Below, one piece after another: positions 37,432-47,154 of a stretch of DNA of 64,000 nucleotides. The position numbers were made by a program, and so were the translations under genes. Positions within the stretch are counted from its first letter, which is position 1. Each line of letters begins with the position of its first letter. Source of the DNA: Noviherbaspirillum autotrophicum (GTDB taxonomy: Bacteria; Pseudomonadota; Gammaproteobacteria; Burkholderiales; Burkholderiaceae_D); NCBI RefSeq assembly GCF_000818395.1, contig NZ_JWJG01000028.1, forward strand, positions 4,161,051 to 4,225,050. The letters run 5' to 3'. The notes below the pieces were generated by a model. That model did not search any database. It was given only the letters and a program-made list of their open reading frames with translations, and was not told the origin of the DNA.

Positions 37432-37434
37432 ATT

Positions 37435-38391
37435 ATGCGGACCATTCTCGTTACTGGCGCCACCGGCTTTGTTGGAAAAGCACTGTGCGCACGCCTCGCC
37501 TCGGCGAACCTCCCCTTGGTCCAAGCTGTGCGCCGCGCCAGATCTGGCATTGCCGGCGAGATCGCTGTGGGCGACCTCGATGCCGGCACCGATTGGCGCG
37601 TTGCGCTCGCCGGCTGCGAAGCGGTGGTGCACTTAGCAGCACGTGTGCATGTGATGCGCGATATGGCGGCGGATCCGTTAGCGGAGTTCCGGCGAATCAA
37701 TGTAGAAGCCACGCTTTCACTTGCACGCCAAGCCGCCGACGCGGGCGTGCGGCGCTTCGTTATGGTGAGTTCGGCAAAAGTGAACGGCGAATCAACGGAC
37801 CTCGGACATCCCTTCACCGCGCACGACATCCCCGCACCCCAAGATGCATACGCCATCTCCAAATACGAGGCCGAGCAGGGTCTACGCGCACTTGCAGGAA
37901 AAACCGGCATGGAAGTGGTGATAGTGCGTCCACCACTTGTTTATGGTCCCGACGTAAAGGCAAACTTCGCGACAATGCTGCGCTGGCTAGCACGGGGTAT
38001 TCCATTACCGCTCGGATCAGTCACCCATAACCGACGTAGTCTTGTAAGTATCGATAATTTGGTGGATCTACTAATGACCTGTCTCTACCATCCTTCGGCT
38101 GCAGGCCAGACCTTTTTGGCCAGCGATGACGAAGACCTTTCTACCGCCGAACTTCTACGCCGCCTCAGTGCGGCATTGGGCAGGCCGTCCCGACTCGTGC
38201 CGATCCCGGAATCGTGGCTCTTACTCGGCGCGCACCTAGCAGGCAAGCCAGGAATTTACCAGCGTCTTTGCGGGTCCTTGCAGCTGGACATTACACACAC
38301 ACGCGAACGCTTGGGTTGGAAGCCACCGTTTAGCGTGGATGAAAGCTTGTGGCGTGCTACGCACGAAGTTAAAACACGGGGAATGGATTGA
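37435..38391 (+). CDS. NAD-dependent sugar epimerase/reductase (WbpV/WreQ-like)
   Basis: Extended short-chain dehydrogenase of 318 residues. It has ILVTGATGFVGKALCARL, VVHLAARVHVMRD, VSSAKVNGE (catalytic Ser), DAYAISKYEAE (Tyr-x3-Lys) and RPPLVYGP. The AARVHVM pattern is typical of the branch that includes P. aeruginosa WbpV/WbpK and rhizobial WreQ. These reduce the 4-keto-6-deoxy product of a UDP-GlcNAc 4,6-dehydratase to UDP-FucNAc or UDP-QuiNAc. The dehydratase and the initiating transferase follow directly. Which epimer it makes cannot be read from the sequence. Confidence 0.88.
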   Translation: MRTILVTGATGFVGKALCARLASANLPLVQAVRRARSGIAGEIAVGDLDAGTDWRVALAGCEAVVHLAARVHVMRDMAADPLAEFRRINVEATLSLARQAADAGVRRFVMVSSAKVNGESTDLGHPFTAHDIPAPQDAYAISKYEAEQGLRALAGKTGMEVVIVRPPLVYGPDVKANFATMLRWLARGIPLPLGSVTHNRRSLVSIDNLVDLLMTCLYHPSAAGQTFLASDDEDLSTAELLRRLSAALGRPSRLVPIPESWLLLGAHLAGKPGIYQRLCGSLQLDITHTRERLGWKPPFSVDESLWRATHEVKTRGMD

Positions 38392-38951
38392 TGAAACGAG
38401 CGTTTGACCTTTTGCTGGGAGTAGTTGCACTGGCCGTGTTACTGTTGCCCATTACTCTGATTGCGCTGGCGGTTCGTCTCACCTCCGCTGGCCCAGTGTT
38501 CTATTGGTCTGATCGCGTAGGCCGGTACAATCGTATTTTCAGTATGCCGAAATTTCGCAGCATGCGAGTAGATACTCCTGTGGTGGCCACGCATCTGCTG
38601 TCCGACCCCAATACCTATCTGACTGCTATCGGCCCTTTTCTACGCAAGACCAGTCTCGATGAGTTACCCCAACTTTGGAGCATTCTGAAAGGCGACATGA
38701 GTTTTGTCGGCCCTCGCCCCGCGCTATATAACCAATACGACCTGATTGCCTTTCGCACTCAACAGGAAGTACATCAGTTGATACCGGGATTGACCGGCTG
38801 GGCTCAAATTAATGGGCGAGATGAGCTACCAATTACAGAGAAGGTCAAGCTGGATGTGGAATACCTTCGAAGGCAATCGTTCTCGTTCGACTTATGGATC
38901 CTCTGGTTGACCTTAGTGAAGGTGCTGCGCCGGGAGGGAGTGTCCCATTGA
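38391..38951 (+). CDS. Initiating sugar phosphotransferase, PglC/WreU type
   Basis: Short monotopic phosphoglycosyl transferase of 186 residues, the catalytic domain only, unlike the long WcaJ-type protein at 368. It has one N-terminal hydrophobic segment ([20 protein letters not shown]), then [51 protein letters not shown] and [14 protein letters not shown]. It transfers a UDP-N-acetyl-6-deoxyhexose phosphate, or similar, to undecaprenyl phosphate. ATG 38391 overlaps the preceding stop by one base (TGATG). It is the second initiating enzyme in the window and should prime the locus B unit. Confidence 0.93.
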   Translation: MKRAFDLLLGVVALAVLLLPITLIALAVRLTSAGPVFYWSDRVGRYNRIFSMPKFRSMRVDTPVVATHLLSDPNTYLTAIGPFLRKTSLDELPQLWSILKGDMSFVGPRPALYNQYDLIAFRTQQEVHQLIPGLTGWAQINGRDELPITEKVKLDVEYLRRQSFSFDLWILWLTLVKVLRREGVSH

Positions 38952-38955
38952 TAAA

Positions 38956-40908
38956 ATGAATATACCAATGACTTTGAATAAAATTGCATTACCCGTACTG
39001 GCAATGCCACGTACCGCCAAGCGCCTGGTAGTTCTTTTGATCGACTCCAGCCTTTGCGTACTGACGGTATGGCTGGCGTTCTATCTACGCCTAGGTGAAT
39101 TTGTCACACTATCCGGTTCTGCGCTTGGGGCAGCGATTGTATCAGTATCAATTGCGTTGCCGCTCTTTGTCGTTTCAGGGCTGTACCGCGCAATTTTCCG
39201 CTATTCAGGTTGGCCTGCTCTTATGACGGTATGTAAAGCAACGTTTGCATATGGCCTAGCCTACGCAGCTGTTTTTACTGCGATTGGTATTCAAGGGGTA
39301 CCACGAACCGTCGGCCTGATTCAACCCATGTTGCTTCTACTCACGGTTGGCACTTCCCGAATCTTTGCGCGATTCTGGCTCGGCGGCCTGTACCAAGGCC
39401 AGCTTAAACTAGCGGCCCTGCCTAAAGTGCTCATCTATGGTGCCGGTAAATCAGGCCGTCAATTGGCAGCTGCCATGGCTAACAGCCACGCCATGAGGGT
39501 TGTCGGCTTTTTGGACGACGACGAACGATTGCATGGGCACATTCTGAACGGGCTGACCATTTACAGTCCATCCGACTTGCCCAGCTTAGTCGCATCACTA
39601 CATGTTAGTGATGTACTCTTGGCGTTGCCTTCGGCAAGTCGGAAGCGCCGCAACGAAATCCTAGCGGAAATGCTACAGGCGCATGTATCAGTTCGCACTC
39701 TACCCAGCCTGACAGAGCTAGCTCAGGGCAAAATCAGCACATCAGATTTGCGTGAACTCGACATTGACGACCTGTTGGGACGCGATCCGGTTGCACCTAA
39801 TCACATCCTGCTTGGCAAGAATATTATTGATAAAGTGGTGTTGGTGACCGGAGCAGGTGGCTCGATTGGTAGCGAACTGTGTCGTCAAATTTTAAAAATT
39901 GGACCAAATACTCTCTTACTGATTGAGCAAAGTGAATTCGCGCTTTACGAGATCCATCAAGAGTTGCAGTCAAAACTTGACGGCTCTGCCGTCAAACTAG
40001 TACCACTTCTAGCCTCGGTACGCGATGAAGATCGCATGCAGGAAATCATGTCAACTTGGCGGCCTGATACGGTGTACCACGCTGCTGCCTACAAGCATGT
40101 ACCGCTCGTAGAGCACAACCCAACAGAAGGAATCAAGAACAATGTGCTAGGCACGCTGACGGCTGCAAAAGCGGCGGCTGAACGAGGTGTTACAGACTTT
40201 GTCTTGATCAGTACCGACAAAGCGGTCCGTCCGACCAATATCATGGGAGCTAGCAAACGGTTGGCAGAGATGGTATTACAAGCGCTTGCGGCCACTTCGC
40301 AAAGCACAAAGTTCACTATGGTACGCTTTGGAAATGTGCTCGGCTCGTCTGGTTCTGTAGTACCCAAGTTTCGCCAGCAGATTCGTGACGGCGGCCCCAT
40401 TACCCTGACGCACCCGGAAATCACTCGCTACTTCATGACTATTCCGGAAGCTGCTCAACTGGTGATCCAGGCCGGAGCAATGGCCAAGGGAGGTGACGTA
40501 TTCGTACTGGACATGGGACAATCGGTCAAAATTATGGACTTAGCGCGACGCATGATCGAGCTCTCGGGCCTGACGGTAAAAGATGAATCTAACCCGGATG
40601 GTGATATTGAAATCGAGGTCACAGGCCTGCGCCCCGGCGAGAAACTTTACGAGGAACTGCTCATCGGTAACAACCCCAAATCAACCTCACATCCGCGGAT
40701 CATGAAGGCTCATGAAGATTTTCTTCCTTGGCATGTGCTTGAGGAGAAGCTCAATGCACTTAAGCTTGCGCTTAATGTGAATGATGTCGGCGTGGCGCGC
40801 TTAATGCTTGAGCAACTGGTTACTGGCTATACTCCAAGCGGAAAAATCGTCGACTGGGTACATTTAGAGCACGAAGCGGATGCTGATGCGCGTGAAGAGA
40901 CGGGGTGA
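38956..40908 (+). CDS. UDP-N-acetylglucosamine 4,6-dehydratase, WbpM/FlaA1-like membrane type
   Basis: Membrane-bound nucleotide-sugar dehydratase of 650 residues. The N-terminal quarter has about four membrane segments. The first Rossmann-like domain has IYGAGKSGRQLAAAM and VVGFLDDDERLHGH. The catalytic SDR domain has VLVTGAGGSIGSELCRQI, YHAAAYKHVPLVE, STDKAVRPTNIMGASKR (about 418-434) and RFGNVLGSSGSVVP. WbpM/PglF enzymes act on UDP-GlcNAc to give UDP-4-keto-6-deoxy-GlcNAc, the substrate of the reductase at 37435. It is the last gene of locus B; an IS3 element begins 7 bp after its stop. Confidence 0.95.
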   Translation: MNIPMTLNKIALPVLAMPRTAKRLVVLLIDSSLCVLTVWLAFYLRLGEFVTLSGSALGAAIVSVSIALPLFVVSGLYRAIFRYSGWPALMTVCKATFAYGLAYAAVFTAIGIQGVPRTVGLIQPMLLLLTVGTSRIFARFWLGGLYQGQLKLAALPKVLIYGAGKSGRQLAAAMANSHAMRVVGFLDDDERLHGHILNGLTIYSPSDLPSLVASLHVSDVLLALPSASRKRRNEILAEMLQAHVSVRTLPSLTELAQGKISTSDLRELDIDDLLGRDPVAPNHILLGKNIIDKVVLVTGAGGSIGSELCRQILKIGPNTLLLIEQSEFALYEIHQELQSKLDGSAVKLVPLLASVRDEDRMQEIMSTWRPDTVYHAAAYKHVPLVEHNPTEGIKNNVLGTLTAAKAAAERGVTDFVLISTDKAVRPTNIMGASKRLAEMVLQALAATSQSTKFTMVRFGNVLGSSGSVVPKFRQQIRDGGPITLTHPEITRYFMTIPEAAQLVIQAGAMAKGGDVFVLDMGQSVKIMDLARRMIELSGLTVKDESNPDGDIEIEVTGLRPGEKLYEELLIGNNPKSTSHPRIMKAHEDFLPWHVLEEKLNALKLALNVNDVGVARLMLEQLVTGYTPSGKIVDWVHLEHEADADAREETG

Positions 40909-40914
40909 CGGTTG

Positions 40915-42109
40915 TGACCTGCTAAGAGTCATATAGCCACCCACAAAGTGAGTTTTCATGTTAATTTTGACATGGGACATACATGCAGAAGCGATTCACA
41001 GAAGAACAAATCATAGGTGCCCTGCAGGAGGCCGAGGTCGATGGCGCGGTGATCCGGGAGGTCCGCCGCAAGCGCAACATCACTGAGCAAACGTTTTTCC
41101 GCTGGCGCAACAAGTAATCAGCCATGACGGTTTTCGATACCCGCAGGCTCAAGGATCTGGAGTCGGAGAACAACGCGGCTGAAGGAGATCGTGACCGAAC
41201 AGATGTTGGCCATTGAAGGCTTGAAGGAGATTGCCGAAAAAAAATGACGCCCCCGGTGACCACGAAGCCCTTGAGATCCTGAAGGCAAAGGGGTTCTCTG
41301 AAGGTGGAGCGTGTCGAAGTGCTGGGGTAAGCCGCCGGGTTGCGAGTTATGAGTTGCGTTAGCCGGCAAAGGATAAGGAGCTGGGTGCGCAGCTCATTGA
41401 TGCATGTGGTCGCTATCCACGCTTTGGTTATCGGCGCATTGGCGTGATGATGGACCAAAGTATCGGACGGGTGTGGCGTCTGTTGCGAAGTCTGGGGTTG
41501 AATCTGCCCAAGCGTCGGCCTCGAAAGCGGCGCTGCGACAATGACATTCGGAGTCCGGGTGCGACGCAGCCCAACAGCGTCTCGTCGTATGACTTCGTGC
41601 ATGACCGACTGGCCAACGACGGCACGTTGAAGATGCTGTGCGTGCTGGATGAGCATACACGCGAATGTCTGGCCATCGAGGTTGGCAAGTCGTTGCGCAA
41701 TCAGGATGTGATCCTGACGCTGTCGCGGTTGATGCGGTTATATGGCAAGCCTGATTTTATCCGATTCGACAACGGCACGGAATTTACCGCCACAGCAGTG
41801 ATGAAGTGGCTGCGAGATCAGAACGTCGGCCCGGCCTATATCAAACCCGGCAGCCCTTGGCAGAACGGGTTTGTGGAAAGCTTTAACGGCAAGCTGCGCG
41901 ATGAATGTCTGAACCGGGAATGATTCGTAACACGCCGTAAAGCGAAAATCGCAATTGAGAAGTGGCGAGAGTTTTATAACAACGAGCGACCGCATTCTGC
42001 GCTCGGCAATCGGACACCGGCCTCGGTAGGCCGGCAACGATGGCAAAATCGGTGGGCTTGAACCAGAAGACTAACCTGCAGACTGGCTACAAATTCCAAT
42101 AGCAGGTCA
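40915..42109 (+). mobile_element. Degenerate IS3-family element (IS407-like)
   Basis: Bounded by perfect 10-bp inverted repeats TGACCTGCTA (40915-40924 and 42100-42109), each followed inward by TAGCCA. orfA (40983-41117) begins MQKRFTEEQIIGALQEAEV but stops at a TAA after 44 codons. orfB has frameshifts in its first third, then an intact DDE stretch (41444-41923) with [21 protein letters not shown] and [17 protein letters not shown]. An in-frame TGA at 41921-41923 follows, where relatives have Trp, and the frame continues with FYNNERPHSALG. It cannot encode a full transposase. No target duplication is visible. Confidence 0.88.
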
Positions 42110-42470
42110 CGACTTCTTTCAGCACTTCGTCGGTGATGGTGAAAATCAGATCTGGCGACTTGTCCAGCCCGTACAGCTGTTGCGGGTGGCACTGGATCTC
42201 GCGCACGCTCATTCCGCGTGCATACATGCTGATAACGCTGTTGTCGAAGCCCGGCAGGTGGCGCTAGTATTTACCAACGAGTTATGGCTCGAATGTTGCC
42301 TGCCGGTCGCACGGAATGTCCAGGCTCAGTTCGCCGTTGGGCGTGATAACGGTCTTGGAACTGAAGCCATTCCGATGGTTCCCGGCTCGGCCCTAGCTGG
42401 CCTCGTTACCGAGGTGGTGAGTCAGGCCGGCAGCTACAGCGGATTGCCTGAATATTTAGGGCAGTGTGAT
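42110..42470 (-). pseudogene. IS256-family (mutator) transposase fragment
   Basis: Read on the - strand, the sequence gives AGLTHHLGNEAS, a stop, GRAGNHRNGFSSKTV, ITPNGELSLDIPCDRQATFE, a stop, and then [17 protein letters not shown] and [15 protein letters not shown]. This is the conserved central part of IS256-type transposases. Three in-frame stops are present (two where relatives have Gln). The 3' part is cut off exactly at the end of the neighbouring IS3 element (42109). Confidence 0.8.
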
Positions 42471-42532
42471 GGCAGGAACAAATGAAAGGATAAGGAATCG
42501 CAAGCTCATCGAGCTGCAGATGAGGTGCAATC

Positions 42533-43198
42533 ATGCCTGCTCCCTATTCGATAGATTTGCGTTGGAGAATTGTTCGGGCTTGTGAACGCGGGACGCAGTC
42601 GCAACGCGAGGTGGCGGAGCTGGTTCAAGTCAGCCTGGCGACGGTGGAAAATATTCTGCGACTTTACCGGCGGACTGGTGATGTCTTGCCTCAGAGGCGT
42701 AAGCGACTGGGACCCGTGGTCTGGATTGATGACAAAGCGCGTGAGCAGCTGCGGCGATCGCTGGAAAATCAGCCGGACATGACGCTGGCGGAATTGCGGG
42801 AGCAATTGGCGTGCAAAAATGACCTTCGAGTAAGTACGTCGAGGATTTGCCGCGTGTTGCAGCAAATGGGATTGCGCCGAAAAAAAGGCGATCCATGCTT
42901 GTGAACGGGACACTGCGCGCGTATGTCAGGAGCGCCATCGGTATTGCCGGAAAATAGCTCGCTGCCCGGTAAAAAAGCTCAAGTTCATTGACGAAACCGG
43001 AGTGAACCTGAGAATGACTCGCCGCTTCGGCAGGGCGCTCTCTGGTAAGCGGGTGCAGGATGCAACGCCCAAAAATTATGGTCGCAACGTTACCATCATC
43101 GGCTCACTGTCCTGCTACGGGCTGAATGCAGTCATGACAGTGGAAGGCGCCACGGATGCGGCGGTATTTCGTGCCTATGTTTCCACGGTGCTGGCGCC
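42533..43198 (+). pseudogene. IS630-family transposase, frameshifted and truncated
   Basis: The first frame (42533-42904) starts MPAPYSIDLRWRIVRACERG and holds the helix-turn-helix region (EVAELVQVSLATVENILRLY). At a run of seven A (42880-42886) the frame shifts by one, after which it reads HACERDTARV, KKLKFIDETGVNLRMTRRFG and IGSLSCYGLNAVMTVEGATD up to 43198. The ETGVN motif is the first DDE segment. The remaining catalytic domain is missing because the IS3 element at 43199 begins there and no IS630 sequence resumes on its far side. Confidence 0.87.
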
Positions 43199-43268
43199 GG
43201 TAATCCCCCCGAAAAAGAAGCGGATTTGAAAGTAGAATTTTCTCAACATTGAATCGAGGAAGTTTTAC

Positions 43269-43535
43269 ATGAAGAAGCCACGGTTTTCGGAAAGCCAGAT
43301 CATCGCCATTCTCAAGCAAGCCGACGGCGGCACTCCAGTCCCGGAACTGTGCCGGGAACACGGCATGAGCTCTGCACTGTTTTACCGCTGGCGCAGTAAG
43401 TTCGGTGGCATGGACGCCTCCATGATGGCGCGGCTGAAGGAACTCGAAGAAGAGAACCGTCGCCTGAAGAAGATGTATGCAGAAGAGCGCCTGAAGGCCG
43501 AGATCGTCGCTGAGGCGCTGCAAAAAAAGTGGTAG
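43269..43535 (+). CDS. IS3-family transposase orfA
   Basis: DNA-binding half of the transposase, 88 residues. It has a helix-turn-helix ([20 protein letters not shown], then [20 protein letters not shown]) and a C-terminal leucine-zipper-like helix ([20 protein letters not shown]). Near its end lies the heptamer AAAAAAAG (43522-43529), where ribosomes of IS3 elements shift -1 to make the OrfAB fusion. Confidence 0.95.
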   Translation: MKKPRFSESQIIAILKQADGGTPVPELCREHGMSSALFYRWRSKFGGMDASMMARLKELEEENRRLKKMYAEERLKAEIVAEALQKKW

Positions 43536-44356
43536 CGCCATCTCGACGACGCGAGATGGCGCAATGGGCAGTGCAAGACAAGGCTGTCAGTATTCGAGTG
43601 GCATGCCGAGCGTTCGGCATCAGCCAGACCTGCTATCGGTATCAAGCGAAGCTGTCTTCAGAGAACAGCGAGATTGCAGACTGGCTGATTCGTCTGACGA
43701 CGAACCAGCGCAACTGGGGCTTCGGCCTGTGCTTCCTGTACCTGCGCAACGTCAAAGGCTATGTCTGGAATCACAAGCGTGTCTACCGGATTTACCGGGC
43801 GCTGGAACTGAACCTGCGCATCAAGCCGAAGAAGCGTCTGGTGCGCGAGAAGCCGGAGCCGCTGTCCGAGCCGACGGCACTCAACCAGGTGTGGTCGATG
43901 GACTTCATGCATGACCAACTGTCGGACAGCCGCAGCATTCGGTTGTTCAATGTGATCGATGACTTCAACCGCGAGGGCTTGGACATTGAAGTGGATTTCT
44001 CCCTTCCGTCCGAGCGCGTGATCCGTTCGCTGGAGCGCATCATCGAATGGCGCGGCAGGCCTGATCGGATACGTTGTGACAATGGCCCGGAATACGTCAG
44101 CGCAGCACTGATGGCATGGGCAAATCGGCGCAGCATTCACGTCGAGTTCATTCAGCCCCGCAAGCCGCAGCAGAATATTTACATCGAGCGCTACAACCGG
44201 ACGGTGCGTTACGACTGGCTGGCGCACTATCTGTTCGACACCTTCGAGGAAGTACAGGAATTCGCGACCCGTTGGTTATGGACCTATAATCACGAGCGCC
44301 CCAACATGCCCATCGGCGGCATCACGCCGAAACAGAAATTGGCCTTGTCCGCTTAG
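43529..44356 (+). CDS. IS3-family transposase orfB (DDE integrase domain)
   Basis: Catalytic half, 275 residues from GTG 43529, in the -1 frame relative to orfA, so mostly made as an OrfAB fusion. The DDE residues are in place: first Asp in [12 protein letters not shown], second in [12 protein letters not shown], Glu in [17 protein letters not shown]. The end has [20 protein letters not shown]. There are no stops or frameshifts, so the element could still be active. Confidence 0.94.
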   Translation: MVAPSRRREMAQWAVQDKAVSIRVACRAFGISQTCYRYQAKLSSENSEIADWLIRLTTNQRNWGFGLCFLYLRNVKGYVWNHKRVYRIYRALELNLRIKPKKRLVREKPEPLSEPTALNQVWSMDFMHDQLSDSRSIRLFNVIDDFNREGLDIEVDFSLPSERVIRSLERIIEWRGRPDRIRCDNGPEYVSAALMAWANRRSIHVEFIQPRKPQQNIYIERYNRTVRYDWLAHYLFDTFEEVQEFATRWLWTYNHERPNMPIGGITPKQKLALSA

Positions 44357-44552
44357 TTTCTACTCTCAGGCCGCTTCAAAAACGGAGGGATTACCCTGCA
44401 ACTATAGGTGCCCATTTGGAAATGCCACAGGCAGTACTGGCTACATAATTAAGTCCGCCTATTACGAGAAATTAGCCGCCGGTATTCACATAAACACCAC
44501 GATGGGCAATGATCCGCCACCCGCGCCCTCGCCCTCGCAGCGTCAATACTAA

Positions 44553-45788
44553 TCAACGGTCTCCTTCAAGTGGCGATGCCAAGGCTCTACCGGCAGCCTT
44601 CGGAGTCATCAGCTGTCGCCCTGCCCACCCCGTCAATCGCCTACCGAGTTTAATACCTGGAAGTTCCACCCACTGATAACAGACGGCGGCAAGCCCGGTT
44701 GATATCACGATTCCGGCCGCAGCCAACATCACATTGACCAGCAATGCATGGGCCATCAGAGCCTCGGACGGCAGCAGATGCATGGTCATAACCGAGATGA
44801 TATACAGCACCGGGAAATCGATCAGATAGAAGCTATACGAGATCCGCCCATAAAATCGGATAATCGGCGCATCCAACAAACGGAATACAGTGTTGTCTTT
44901 TCCGTGCAAAACTGCCGCCAAGAGCATAAACGCTCCGCCCGCTTCCATAACCATCATGACACCCGGTCGAGGGGCTATTCCTTTGGCGACCAGCATAATG
45001 ATCACTGCCGTAAGAAAAACCGCCAGTGCATATACCTTGGAGGAACGAACCACGAATGCGAGCTTCGCCCCCCAAGCCGGCAACATCAACCCGAGATAAA
45101 ACATGAACAGAAAATTCAGGAAAGAGATCGGTCCTGGCTTCAATACGGCCGGTATGGCAAGCAAGATCGCAAGGACAGGTAGGTGCCAGCGCATCGACAC
45201 ACACCGGTTCATCATATAAAGCAGGGGGAATAGCAGAGAAACGCCCATCTCGACCTGAAGCGACCAAGTGACGGGGTTGAGCCAACCATCCGCACTTGAC
45301 CCGGCGGTGGTCAAGGTGAGATTCTTCACCAACAAACCAAGTGTGACAGGAAGATTATAAAAGCGGTTAAACCAGTCGGTAGCCAGCGGCTCGTGCTGCG
45401 CACGATAAACCGTCAACATGAGACCGATAGATAGCGCCGTTGCCCACAATGCGGGACCAATCCTGAATAGCCGCTGGATGATAAAGCTCACACTATTGCG
45501 TAGGGAATTTCCTTGCCACTTATCAATGGAGAGCCCCAGCACTAGGCCGCTCATCACAAAGAACAAAGAGACTGCCGCGCTACCGTTAGAAAGCACCATC
45601 AACAATCGGGCAATTGATTCACTCAAGGTATCCCCCTGCGGCAAATCCCTGTCCCAAATTGCCTCCTCCAACCCTGGGATAGAGATCACGCCAAGTGCGT
45701 GATAGATCGCGACCATGAGAGCAGCGATGCCACGAAGTGCGTCAATTCGATCGATATGCGCACGAGATGTGGGTTGCACTTGTTTCAC
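44553..45788 (-). CDS. Acyltransferase 3 family membrane protein (OafA-like)
   Basis: Integral membrane O-acyltransferase of about 411 residues. The family signature RIDALRGIAALMVAIYH is near the N-terminus. About ten membrane helices follow, with VMSGLVLGLSID, LNPVTWSLQVEMGVSLLFPL and near the end SYSFYLIDFPVLYI. Such proteins acetylate or acylate O-antigen or exopolysaccharide sugars. I place the start at GTG 45788, just before the core; the frame is open to 45887, with an ATG at 45848 as the alternative. It is the last gene of the - strand locus C. Confidence 0.87.
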   Translation of the reverse strand: MKQVQPTSRAHIDRIDALRGIAALMVAIYHALGVISIPGLEEAIWDRDLPQGDTLSESIARLLMVLSNGSAAVSLFFVMSGLVLGLSIDKWQGNSLRNSVSFIIQRLFRIGPALWATALSIGLMLTVYRAQHEPLATDWFNRFYNLPVTLGLLVKNLTLTTAGSSADGWLNPVTWSLQVEMGVSLLFPLLYMMNRCVSMRWHLPVLAILLAIPAVLKPGPISFLNFLFMFYLGLMLPAWGAKLAFVVRSSKVYALAVFLTAVIIMLVAKGIAPRPGVMMVMEAGGAFMLLAAVLHGKDNTVFRLLDAPIIRFYGRISYSFYLIDFPVLYIISVMTMHLLPSEALMAHALLVNVMLAAAGIVISTGLAAVCYQWVELPGIKLGRRLTGWAGRQLMTPKAAGRALASPLEGDR

Positions 45789-45936
45789 GATTTTTATTCT
45801 TTCTAATTTACAGAGGCACCAAAAATGACACAACCTTGACCGGGGCATATCCCCTCCCCCAGCCCACACACAAACGTCGCCGAACAAGACAACTCGCCGC
45901 TTTTCATAACGATTACGATTAATGGCATTGCTAACT

Positions 45937-47154
45937 TCACGAGCATAGATCAGCTTGTCCTCGCACTGCCGAGCTGCACCTGCGTCTGTCTACAATTTGC
46001 TTTCCAGCACGAATGCCAGGAAGTTCAATAAATATATGTGCTGCACTGGCCACGAGCACAACAACAATTGCAATCCCACCTACCACTAGCGCATATGGAA
46101 TCAGGCCAAGATTAGCCAAAACGCCTTGAGCTCGAAGGTATGTCAGCACCCAATACAAGAAGAGGCCATGAATGAGGTAAACGCCATAACTTATCTCGCC
46201 AAGCCACAGCATCCCTTTACACCGAAGAATGCCCCACATCGACGCGCCGCTAACGACTGCAGAAAATGCCACGGCAGCCAAAAAGGCCGGGGCGGTTGCA
46301 CTTCCATCCTTAAACAGCAACAGACAGACAGCACATAGCGCTGCCAAACACCGATACTGCCAAGATCGAGTCACTTTGAAGAAATTCGGGTGTTTATAAA
46401 GAATTGCGATAAGCATTCCCAATACAAAATGTGTAAAGTAGAGACGACCAATTGCGATCGTCACTATTAACAAGACCACAGATAACAAAGCTGCAACTCG
46501 CACCGATTTGCAAGGTTTGAAGATCAGATATATGACAGGCAAGAAAACATAGAAGATCCACTCAAATTTGAGGCTCCAATTTACACCGGCGACAAGGATC
46601 CATGTTTTGTCCAATCCATTAATATCGGGACGAGCAAAGAATACAAAAGCCAGCCAATGAGCAATTTCCCCTATGACCTCGAATAAGGGTTCACGAAGCT
46701 CCCAGTTGGTAAGGGAAAATACGGAGAGAGCGACGAAAGCAACGAATATGACATAGAGGGGGGTCAGCCTCGTTATCCGTGTCAAAAATAAGGCATACCA
46801 GTTAACTGGCTTTCCCAAAACGACGCGAGAAGTAAATAGAAATGCCGTAATCATGAAAAATACGGCAACTGTTGTTGCGCCTAAGTGATTCAATAAAGCT
46901 GATTCACTCGACGTCCAAATTCCGAATGAGAAATAACCATATGCTGCGACAGAATGATGAATAAACACACCAAGAGCGAGCATCCCACGCAAACCGTCAA
47001 TACTCCCGTATCGAGTCTCTGTTTTCGATACCGTTGTAGCCACCGTCACATTTATTCGAACTAAAATTGCGCTAAGTAGAAACGCCACCCCATAGATAAC
47101 AAAAGCATAACCGAGTCCAAAAAAAAGACTATTTTCGAGAATATTTATAGGCAT
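45937..47154 (-). CDS. Acyltransferase 3 family membrane protein (OafA-like)
   Basis: Second membrane acyltransferase, about 405 residues from ATG 47154 (MPINILENSLFFGLGYA); a TTG at 47202 would lengthen it. Unlike its neighbour, a hydrophobic segment precedes the acyltransferase signature, YGSIDGLRGMLALGVFIHHS, at about residue 50. ITAFLFTSRVV, GVNWSLKFEWIFYVFLPVIY and ISYGVYLIHGLFLYW follow. The start overlaps the end of the polymerase gene by 26 bp. It probably decorates the locus C polymer with acetyl or another acyl group. Confidence 0.88.
   Translation of the reverse strand: MPINILENSLFFGLGYAFVIYGVAFLLSAILVRINVTVATTVSKTETRYGSIDGLRGMLALGVFIHHSVAAYGYFSFGIWTSSESALLNHLGATTVAVFFMITAFLFTSRVVLGKPVNWYALFLTRITRLTPLYVIFVAFVALSVFSLTNWELREPLFEVIGEIAHWLAFVFFARPDINGLDKTWILVAGVNWSLKFEWIFYVFLPVIYLIFKPCKSVRVAALLSVVLLIVTIAIGRLYFTHFVLGMLIAILYKHPNFFKVTRSWQYRCLAALCAVCLLLFKDGSATAPAFLAAVAFSAVVSGASMWGILRCKGMLWLGEISYGVYLIHGLFLYWVLTYLRAQGVLANLGLIPYALVVGGIAIVVVLVASAAHIFIELPGIRAGKQIVDRRRCSSAVRGQADLCS

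Larger units (their letters stand above)
43199..44395 (+). mobile_element. Apparently intact IS3-family insertion sequence
   Basis: About 1.2 kb, with imperfect inverted ends: left GGTAATCCCCCCGAAAAAGA, right (reverse complement) GGTAATCCCTCCGTTTTTGA, with a second matching block TGA-AGTAGAA further in. It contains orfA and orfB overlapping in the -1 frame. It has interrupted or replaced the end of the IS630 gene. I find no target-site duplication. It is the intact relative of the remnant at 24438. Confidence 0.88.

Noticed and set aside
42180..42485. 101-codon + strand frame
   Set aside because: Antisense of the IS256 transposase remnant, which is recognisable on the - strand.
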